Assembly (NCBI GenBank): GCA_964541075.1
Contig: CAZIPZ010000112.1
Coordinates: 1-12,447 of the forward strand
Direction: 5' to 3'
DNA from: CAZIPZ01 sp964541075
Lineage (GTDB): Bacteria > Acidobacteriota > Terriglobia > 20CM-2-55-15
DNA length: 12,447 nt
Shown piece after piece: positions 7,113-12,447 of the stretch. Within the stretch, counting starts at the first letter, position 1; each line of letters opens with the position of its first letter. The translations under genes were made by a program, and so were the position numbers. The notes beneath the pieces were generated by a model. The model searched no databases, had not been told where the DNA came from, and saw nothing but the letters and a program-made list of their open reading frames with translations.

Positions 7113-8558
7113 TTACGTTCTATCGCGAGCGATAAAACGTCGTCCTGGTTCATTCGGCGCCGCGATGGGAAGAGAAAAGCTCAAAGTGGCGCCGCCAGGA
7201 CTGGCATGTTCTGCCCACATGCGGCCTCCGTGCATTTCGATGATTGAGCGGCTGATCGTGAGTCCCATCCCAATTCCGTCTTTTTTGGTGGTAAAGAATG
7301 GATCAAAGATAGCCGACGAATGTTGAGGTTTCCAACCATCACCTGAGTCATGAACCTGAACCAACACGCTGTCGACACTTCCGGCGGACTTGATCAGCAG
7401 TTGGCGAGGACTGTTTGTCGTTTCGCTCATGGCGTCGAGGGCATTCATGATGAGGTTTAAGAGGACCTGCTGCAGTTGAACTCGGTCGCCCAGAATGGGT
7501 GGAAGACCTTTAGCCAATTCCGTTACGGCCGTGGTTCCGCGCCTAGAGATCTCGTGGCTGGTGAGAGTCAAAACTTCTTGAATGATTTCATTAACATCCA
7601 GCTGAACAGCTGGAGTAGGAGCGTTTTTTAAGAGGGATCTTATTCGTCCAATCACCTGAGCCGCCCGGTTTGCGTCTCGGACAATGTCTTCCAATGCCTC
7701 TCGTATCCCTTCGGAGTATGGTGGCTCCTGATCGAGCCATCGTATGGCGGCGTTTCCATTGGTCACGATCGCTCCGATGGGTTGGTTGATTTCATGAGCA
7801 ATTGATGCCGCCAGCTCTCCCATGATTGTGATTCGTGAAAGATGTGACAGATCGGCCTGCGCCCTTTGCAGGTCTTCGAGCGCCCGCTTTCCTTGAGCGT
7901 CGCGAAAAATAACGTAAAAGGCGATGCACTTGCCATCCGCGACCACGGGAAACGCAATTTCGGCAACATTCAGATCGGAGCCGTCTTTCCGTTTTCGAAC
8001 GGTTTCGCTCGTCAGATGGCGCGCTTGGGAAAGTCGCCTCCGACTTTGCAGAACTTCTTCGCGAAGCTGAGATGGAACAATCAAATCAATACTGGCCCGG
8101 TTCACAATCTCATGGACTGCAAAGCCAAAGAGACGCGTGAACTCCTTATTGATGCGTAGGACGCGACCTTGCAGGTCAAGCAGCATGATCGCCTCGGGTG
8201 TGTGCTCGAAAAGTTCGTCCAGATGCGCTTTCTGATGTTCCGCGGATCTTCGAGCCTCCGCAAGCCAGCTTGTGGCGGCGGCGCTCAGCAGGAATGAAAG
8301 AAAGTAAGGCAGCTCATCCAATCGCACCCCATATGTACGGTAAGGAGGAATGAAGTAATAACCGGCCAGGCCTGTTGCGATAAAGACTGCAAGCAGGCCT
8401 GCTCCGGTCCGGCCATACCAGCCCGCAAGCATAACGGCCGATAGAAAGAAGATCAGGAAGCTGTTTGGAAGGAAGCTTTGAAAAAGGAGAGACAAACCCA
8501 GCGCCGCCGCGATGAAGACGAGAGCGATGCCGTATCTGAATAGGGGAGAACTCCGCAT
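7113..8558 (-). CDS. Membrane-bound PAS sensor histidine kinase with DUF4118-like N-terminus
   Basis: This 481-residue sensor kinase begins with four hydrophobic segments at about 8-28, 32-48, 52-70 and 84-99, arranged like the DUF4118 membrane unit also found in KdpD. A PAS domain follows at about 112-220 (LFEHTPEAIMLLDLQGRVLRIN, RKDGSDLNVAEIAFPV), then a HisKA helix pair with the phospho-acceptor His255 in ASIAHEINQP, and a HATPase domain with the N box (Asn372 in LLNLIMNALDAM), G1 (D404-SGDG), F box (FDPFFTTK, 419-425) and G2 (GIGMGL, 428-433). All catalytic boxes are intact. It lacks the KdpD and Usp domains of true KdpD, has no receiver domain, and no response regulator gene is in the window. 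The short segments between helices leave little periplasmic sensor, so the signal is likely sensed in the membrane or by PAS. The ATG at 8558 has only a weak upstream ribosome site. Confidence 0.93.
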   Translation of the reverse strand: MRSSPLFRYGIALVFIAAALGLSLLFQSFLPNSFLIFFLSAVMLAGWYGRTGAGLLAVFIATGLAGYYFIPPYRTYGVRLDELPYFLSFLLSAAATSWLAEARRSAEHQKAHLDELFEHTPEAIMLLDLQGRVLRINKEFTRLFGFAVHEIVNRASIDLIVPSQLREEVLQSRRRLSQARHLTSETVRKRKDGSDLNVAEIAFPVVADGKCIAFYVIFRDAQGKRALEDLQRAQADLSHLSRITIMGELAASIAHEINQPIGAIVTNGNAAIRWLDQEPPYSEGIREALEDIVRDANRAAQVIGRIRSLLKNAPTPAVQLDVNEIIQEVLTLTSHEISRRGTTAVTELAKGLPPILGDRVQLQQVLLNLIMNALDAMSETTNSPRQLLIKSAGSVDSVLVQVHDSGDGWKPQHSSAIFDPFFTTKKDGIGMGLTISRSIIEMHGGRMWAEHASPGGATLSFSLPIAAPNEPGRRFIARDRT

Positions 8559-8615
8559 TCATCAGTGATCATACCCCAGCATTAACGCTTCTGCTGGCAG
8601 ACGCTCTGGACCGCT

Positions 8616-8645
8616 AAGGCTTCGAAGACATAACTTCGAAGGCTT
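8616..8645. other. Inverted repeat built from two CTTCGAAG palindromes, between receptor and kinase genes
   Basis: AAGGCTTCGAAG (8616-8627) and CTTCGAAGGCTT (8634-8645) are complementary at 11 of 12 positions around a 6-base loop. Each arm contains the self-complementary CTTCGAAG, the two copies lying 14 bases apart. It sits just downstream of the receptor stop and about 60-90 bases upstream of the kinase start, both on the minus strand. It could be a terminator-like hairpin for the receptor transcript, although no T-run follows, or a double protein-binding site for the kinase promoter. Only the pairing is directly seen. Confidence 0.4.
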
Positions 8646-8667
8646 GGGCTGGGCTGGCGCTGGAAAG

Positions 8668-11600
8668 TCAGAAGTGAACCTTCAAGACCACTTCAAAGAT
8701 ACGCGGATCCAGCGCGCGGGTGATTGTTCCGAACGCCGGTGTTCCGAAATTAGTATTCGGCGCAGTGAGAGGTGGAGTATTGGTGATGTTGAACGCCTCG
8801 GCGCGAAACTCCGTTTGTACACGCTCCGTGATCGGAAACATCTTACTCAGCGTCACATCAATTGTTTGATAGGGTGGCCCCACAACGGGATTACGCGATG
8901 CGTTTCCGAGTGTGAACTGCGCAGCTTGTGAAAAGGCTGCGGTGTTGAACCATCTGGCCGCACTCCTTTCCTTAGATGGAAGGGTGGGGTTCGCGGTGCG
9001 GTTCGGCCGTTGGATTCCAAATCCAGCAAAAGCGTTAAAGTTTACAGCTTGGGTGACCGCTAGAGGACTTCCTGACTGGAAACGAACGATTCCGGCCAAC
9101 TGCCACCCACCACCAACCGCATTGCGCCAACCGCTCAAATTCCACCGACGTCCCGCGCCCGCGGGAATCTCCCACACAAAGGAAGCTGAGAACACATTGG
9201 GTATGCTTCCTGTTGATTCGTCCTTTTCTAAATGTCGATTGTTGCTGTCGACCGCCTGGAATGTGGCAGCGGGTCCCGTAAGGATGGCTGCATCAAACAC
9301 GGCGCCGGCGTCGTCAATCAGCTTTGAGAATGTGTATGCTGATGTAAGCGTCAATCCATTCGAGAAGCGTCGATCGAGTCGTGTTTGCAGAGAGTGATAC
9401 GTAGAGTGACCCACGTTATTTCGATAGAAGGCCACTGTCGTGAAGCGTGGATACGGTCTGAGGAGCTGATGCACCGCGATCAGTGGTCCGCCGAGAGGTG
9501 ACGATTCGTTGATCTGGCCGAAAAATGGATTAGGCGCCAACTGTGTCAGTAGTGAACCGAGTGCGAGTTGCTCGACTGTGAGCTGATTCAGATTGACATC
9601 CGGCACTCCCAAATTTGTCAGCTTTGACCCCAGGTAACCCATCTCCATGCTCCAATGACTCCCGTATGTTCTTTGGAGAGAGAAATTCCATTGCTGGGTA
9701 TACCCGCTTTTTTGTTCTCTTTCGACTGCGAATACGCCCTGCCCCAAACCGCTGTCAGGAGTAGGTTCCACGACTTGGGTGGAGGGCCCACGTGAAAGCG
9801 TGAATGCGGCGTTGATGTTGTCAACCGAGCGCTGGCCCGCGGTTTGAAGAAACGGGAAGAAGGGGGTCGTAAACGGAGTCGTAAGTCCGGCTTGTTCGAT
9901 CCAAGTCAAGCCATAGCCGGCTCGTAATGAAAACGTGTCCCTCAATCGGAATGCAAGGCCGACTCTGGGGCCGAAATTCAGTTTTTCCAAGTTTCGTGCC
10001 GCTCTCGAATTCGTGTTCCTACCAAGAAAGTCGAGCTTTTGGGTTTTTAGGTTGAAAACGGCGCCGCGGTCGTCAACAACGGTGGATGGGAAATTCAGTG
10101 TATACCGGACCCCAAGATTCAGCGCGAGTCTGGATGTTGCTTTGAAATCATCTTGAAAAAAGAATTCTGCAATCCGGGCGCGGGGCTTCAACATTTCGCG
10201 TTGGATGTCGACCGTGAAGTTTTGAACCTGTCCCAATAAAAACGATGCAAAGCTGTTTCCGCTGCCCACGATTGGTGCGCCCGCCGCAGACAAGTTGCTC
10301 GTCATGATGCTGGTGAATTGAAAGGATCCTGTCGGACTGGGTGGTTGAAGAATATTGAGGTGCTCGATGCGCCAATCGCTTCCCAGTTTCATACTATGGG
10401 AACCGCGGAGCCATGAAAAAGTGTTTACGAACTGAGTGACCGAAGTGCTGAATTGAGCATTGCCATTCGCAGGAGGGCCCAGTTGCTGAAATCCAACGAC
10501 GTCATAAGAAGGCAGGGCGTCGGAAAAAGCCGAGGCCGGCATGTTTGGTATGTTTGCGATTTCCGAGGCGTTCCTCCCCGTTCGCAACGATACTCGATCT
10601 AGACCTCGGCGGGTATATCCGAAGCGGAGTTGAAGGATCCTGTTGCCAGATAACGTCCAGGTCTGATCCAGAGCCAGACTGTCCGCGCGTGTTGAAGTAT
10701 CGGCGATAACGCCCGTGGTGATGCTGCCGCTCCCATCCGGCAGCGGAGCGACAGGTCTGGAGTCGTCGCTCAAATGTTCATAGCGGGCGAAAATGCGGTG
10801 ATTTGGCCCATGATTCTGATCGATGCGGATTCCAAACTGGTTTTGATCGGTGACCTCGTTGCCGACGCGTACATAGTTATTAACAGTTGCTTCGCGGCCA
10901 TTAGTGAACACATTGGGGAATGGATACCGGTCCAGGACGGCGCGAGCCGCCGGATCAATCCGGTCAGCAGGCACCGCATCATTTGGAAAACGATCGCGAA
11001 CAAAACCTGATGCTGTTTGTCTTGTTGTTGCGGGGTCGAAGATCGGCGAACCAAAAAATCCTTGCCGTTGCAGTGAAGTCGGGACAGTGCTTGTTCTCAC
11101 TGTGCCGGTTTGAACGTTCGTGCCTTGGAAGTCGACAAAGAAAAAAGTTTTGTTCGGTCGAAGCGGACCGCCCAGCACAAAACCGTACTGATTTCGGCGA
11201 AATCGCGGCTTCGGACCCACGGGTGCAAAGAGATTTCTCGCACTAAGGGCTTCATTGCGGAAAAACTCAAAAACAGTGCCATGAAAATCATTTGTCCCGG
11301 ATTTATGGTTGACCAGAATCACACCGCCGTTCGAGCGCCCATATTCTGCCGAATAGCTGTTGGTTTCCACCCGAAATTCCTCAATCGCGTCAACGACCGG
11401 AAAATAAGCAACCTGGCCCGGTTCGGGCTGTAGCACGCTGATGCCGTCGTAGATGTATTCGCTAACGCGCGGCCTGCTGCCATTGATCCTCGGCAGAGTG
11501 GATCCCGGTGGGAGCGTGACGCCTGGAGACAATGCGATTAAAGAAACGAAGTTGCGCCCGTCGAGTGGCAGATCGACCACGTTTCGCCGCTCAACCACGA

Positions 11601-12000
11601 AGCTAATTGTTCCGCGGCTCGTCTGAAGGAGCGGCGCTGCCGCATTCACATTTAGAAATTCCGTGACGGGACCGATTTGAAGAGGAAAATCGATCACTGC
11701 ATGGTCGCCGACCCGAAGGTTGACACCGTCACGGCGGAGCGCGACAAAACCAGCTCTACTTACCGTCAGAATATACGCCGCCGGCTGCAGGGCTAAAAAA
11801 TGATAGCGGCCGTCAGCGCCCGTCTCGATAGACTGTTCGCTTAACGTGTTCCCCTTCAGGAGATGAACGGTTGCGCCGGGCACGGGCAGGCCGGAAGGAT
11901 CGGATACGATGCCTGAAAGCTCTGCTGTCGTCGATTGAGCCTGGGCGATGCATTCAAAGAAGACCGCCGCGATTAAAGCTGAGCCAATCCAAAGTTTCAT
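8668..12000 (-). CDS. Oar-like TonB-dependent outer-membrane receptor with carboxypeptidase-regulatory-like domain
   Basis: This 1110-residue protein is a predicted outer-membrane transporter energised by TonB. From the chosen start it has a signal peptide MKLWIGSALIAAVFFECIAQAQS (1-23), a carboxypeptidase-regulatory-like beta domain at about 24-110 (ELSGIVSDPSGLPVPGATV, TGADGRYHFLALQPAAYIL), a plug at about 125-245 (VVDLPLDGRNFVSLIALSPG, IEEFRVETNSYSAEYGRSNG) and a long beta barrel ending in VVLKVHF, whose terminal Phe is the usual barrel-insertion signal. No clear TonB box is seen. The layout and length match the large receptor family expanded in Acidobacteriota, whose substrates are mostly unknown. 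An in-frame ATG at 12063 would add 21 residues before the signal peptide and lacks support. The gene is divergent from phoX, which hints at a phosphorus-related or phosphatase-generated substrate; this is inference. Confidence 0.94.
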   Translation of the reverse strand: MKLWIGSALIAAVFFECIAQAQSTTAELSGIVSDPSGLPVPGATVHLLKGNTLSEQSIETGADGRYHFLALQPAAYILTVSRAGFVALRRDGVNLRVGDHAVIDFPLQIGPVTEFLNVNAAAPLLQTSRGTISFVVERRNVVDLPLDGRNFVSLIALSPGVTLPPGSTLPRINGSRPRVSEYIYDGISVLQPEPGQVAYFPVVDAIEEFRVETNSYSAEYGRSNGGVILVNHKSGTNDFHGTVFEFFRNEALSARNLFAPVGPKPRFRRNQYGFVLGGPLRPNKTFFFVDFQGTNVQTGTVRTSTVPTSLQRQGFFGSPIFDPATTRQTASGFVRDRFPNDAVPADRIDPAARAVLDRYPFPNVFTNGREATVNNYVRVGNEVTDQNQFGIRIDQNHGPNHRIFARYEHLSDDSRPVAPLPDGSGSITTGVIADTSTRADSLALDQTWTLSGNRILQLRFGYTRRGLDRVSLRTGRNASEIANIPNMPASAFSDALPSYDVVGFQQLGPPANGNAQFSTSVTQFVNTFSWLRGSHSMKLGSDWRIEHLNILQPPSPTGSFQFTSIMTSNLSAAGAPIVGSGNSFASFLLGQVQNFTVDIQREMLKPRARIAEFFFQDDFKATSRLALNLGVRYTLNFPSTVVDDRGAVFNLKTQKLDFLGRNTNSRAARNLEKLNFGPRVGLAFRLRDTFSLRAGYGLTWIEQAGLTTPFTTPFFPFLQTAGQRSVDNINAAFTLSRGPSTQVVEPTPDSGLGQGVFAVEREQKSGYTQQWNFSLQRTYGSHWSMEMGYLGSKLTNLGVPDVNLNQLTVEQLALGSLLTQLAPNPFFGQINESSPLGGPLIAVHQLLRPYPRFTTVAFYRNNVGHSTYHSLQTRLDRRFSNGLTLTSAYTFSKLIDDAGAVFDAAILTGPAATFQAVDSNNRHLEKDESTGSIPNVFSASFVWEIPAGAGRRWNLSGWRNAVGGGWQLAGIVRFQSGSPLAVTQAVNFNAFAGFGIQRPNRTANPTLPSKERSAARWFNTAAFSQAAQFTLGNASRNPVVGPPYQTIDVTLSKMFPITERVQTEFRAEAFNITNTPPLTAPNTNFGTPAFGTITRALDPRIFEVVLKVHF

Positions 12001-12010
12001 CACTAGCGAT

Positions 12011-12015
12011 TCTCC
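12011..12015 (-). promoter_or_regulatory. Ribosome binding site deciding the receptor start
   Basis: On the minus strand GGAGA lies 10 bases before the ATG at 12000 and just upstream of the codons for a clean signal peptide. It supports this start over the upstream ATG at 12063. Confidence 0.55.
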
Positions 12016-12135
12016 ATCTGCATGTAGTCTCTTAACCAAGACAATGTCGTGATACAGTAACACACCTCGTCGTCCGCATTTAAGCGTTTCGTCCTCCCAA
12101 GAACTCGACCAACTGATCAGCGAGTAGATTTCAAA

Positions 12136-12180
12136 TTGTCAACGGTGCTTCACAAAGTTGTAGCAACTCGCCTTTACCTT
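12136..12180 (+). promoter_or_regulatory. Putative Pho box and -10 element of the phoX promoter
   Basis: Three 7-base units, TTGTCAA (12136), GCTTCAC (12147) and TTGTAGC (12158), start exactly 11 bases apart, the period of PhoB/PhoP direct-repeat boxes. The central part ACAAAGTTGT resembles the E. coli phoA box (CTGTCAT-AAAG-TTGTCAC); units 2-3 agree with it at 12 of 18 positions by eye. Ten bases after the last unit is TACCTT (12175-12180), which fits the T-A-x-x-x-T pattern of a -10 element at the spacing seen at phoA. This would place the transcript start near 12187 and leave a leader of about 44 bases. The periodicity is seen; PhoB binding is inferred from this and from the gene downstream. 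Confidence 0.45.
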
Positions 12181-12217
12181 TCTCTCGGATTTCTTATTGC
12201 TTTCAACCGAAGATAAA

Positions 12218-12223
12218 AAGGAG
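12218..12223 (+). promoter_or_regulatory. Ribosome binding site of phoX
   Basis: A full AAGGAG Shine-Dalgarno sequence lies 7 bases before the ATG at 12231, the strongest ribosome site in the window, and fixes the phoX start. Confidence 0.8.
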
Positions 12224-12230
12224 ACTGTCG

Positions 12231-12447
12231 ATGTCGAAAACACTGAATCGCCGTTCTTTTCTGAAAAGCGGCGCGACGTTCGCAAGTTTTGCGGCGTTAA
12301 ATGCGAGCTTTCAAACCCTGATGACGCCGGCCGCCCTGGGTGCAAACGATGCCGTCGCCAGCCCATATGGTGCGCCGGTTCCGACTCCCGATCAGGCCAC
12401 CGGACTGAACCTGCTGCAACTGCCTCCGAATTTCAGGTACTGGTCGT
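12231..12447 (+). CDS. phoX: PhoX-type alkaline phosphatase, N-terminal part (3' partial)
   Basis: Seventy-two residues are visible before the window ends. The N-terminus has a twin-arginine export signal, NRRSFLK at residues 6-12 followed by an Ala-rich hydrophobic stretch (residues 14-41), so the protein is exported folded with its metals by the Tat system. The mature start SPYGAPVPTPDQATGLNLLQ followed by LPPNFRYWS matches the conserved N-terminal region of the PhoX (DUF839) family, in which SPYG and a TGL-x-LL-x-LP segment precede the beta-propeller. PhoX enzymes are Ca2+/Fe-dependent phosphomonoesterases that release phosphate from organic esters and are usually induced by phosphate starvation. 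The catalytic residues lie beyond the edge, so activity cannot be judged. A secreted DUF839 protein of other function is the main alternative. The upstream Pho-box-like repeats support the phosphatase reading. Confidence 0.82.
   Translation, partial: MSKTLNRRSFLKSGATFASFAALNASFQTLMTPAALGANDAVASPYGAPVPTPDQATGLNLLQLPPNFRYWS

Noticed and set aside
7113..8558. Assignment of the kinase as KdpD
   Set aside because: Only the DUF4118-like membrane part is shared; the KdpD and Usp domains and neighbouring kdp genes are absent, and a PAS domain is present instead.
12001..12063. Upstream ATG start for the TonB-dependent receptor
   Set aside because: It adds 21 residues before a good signal peptide and lacks a ribosome site, whereas the ATG at 12000 has GGAGA 10 bases upstream.
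12113..12120. CTGATCAG palindrome in the divergent intergenic region
   Set aside because: An 8-base palindrome is expected by chance and has no extended arms or positional support.
12001..12130. A second Pho-box-like site facing the receptor gene (around CTGTATC and TTGTC on the minus strand)
   Set aside because: The candidate units are not spaced at 11 bases and share too few positions, so it was not called.

Overview
The window looks like a piece of an Acidobacteriota genome, probably a draft or metagenome assembly because it carries a run of 10 Ns at 1948-1957. The phylum call is an inference. It rests on a very long Oar-like TonB-dependent receptor with an N-terminal carboxypeptidase-regulatory-like domain, which is typical of soil Acidobacteriota, on a single MdtC-type RND pump gene, and on moderate GC. 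No rRNA, tRNA, CRISPR array, insertion sequence or phage gene is visible.

Left part (2-1894, + strand): the 3' part of a large gene whose C-terminal two thirds is a complete MgtE magnesium channel (N domain, CBS pair, membrane domain with the SGGNSGSQ signature). The frame stays open to the left edge. The extra N-terminal part resembles the cytosolic tail of APC-type permeases, so the full protein is probably a permease-MgtE fusion. A long hairpin overlaps its stop codon. The next ~230 bases hold the assembly gap and a short unexplained coding remnant.

Middle (2123-8558, - strand): reading leftwards on the minus strand come a membrane-bound PAS histidine kinase without a response regulator, then a tightly packed set made of a periplasmic adaptor lipoprotein, an MdtC-like RND transporter that overlaps it by 4 bases, and a PhnB-like VOC protein 21 bases further on. 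Adaptor and transporter form two of the three parts of a tripartite efflux pump; no outer-membrane channel gene is in view. An 18-base imperfect palindrome in the gap before the adaptor is a candidate operator.

Right part (8668-12447): a 1110-residue TonB-dependent receptor on the minus strand is divergent from the start of a PhoX-type alkaline phosphatase on the plus strand, which has a twin-arginine signal and is cut by the window edge. The phoX promoter region contains three 7-base units at an exact 11-base period, resembling a Pho box, followed by a -10-like hexamer at the spacing seen in E. coli phoA. This suggests a phosphate-starvation response in which PhoX releases phosphate outside the inner membrane and the receptor possibly imports a related substrate. 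Substrate and co-regulation are inferred. Nothing here amounts to a clearly new defence or mobile system; the permease-MgtE fusion and the Pho-box/phoX/receptor arrangement are the most interesting points.
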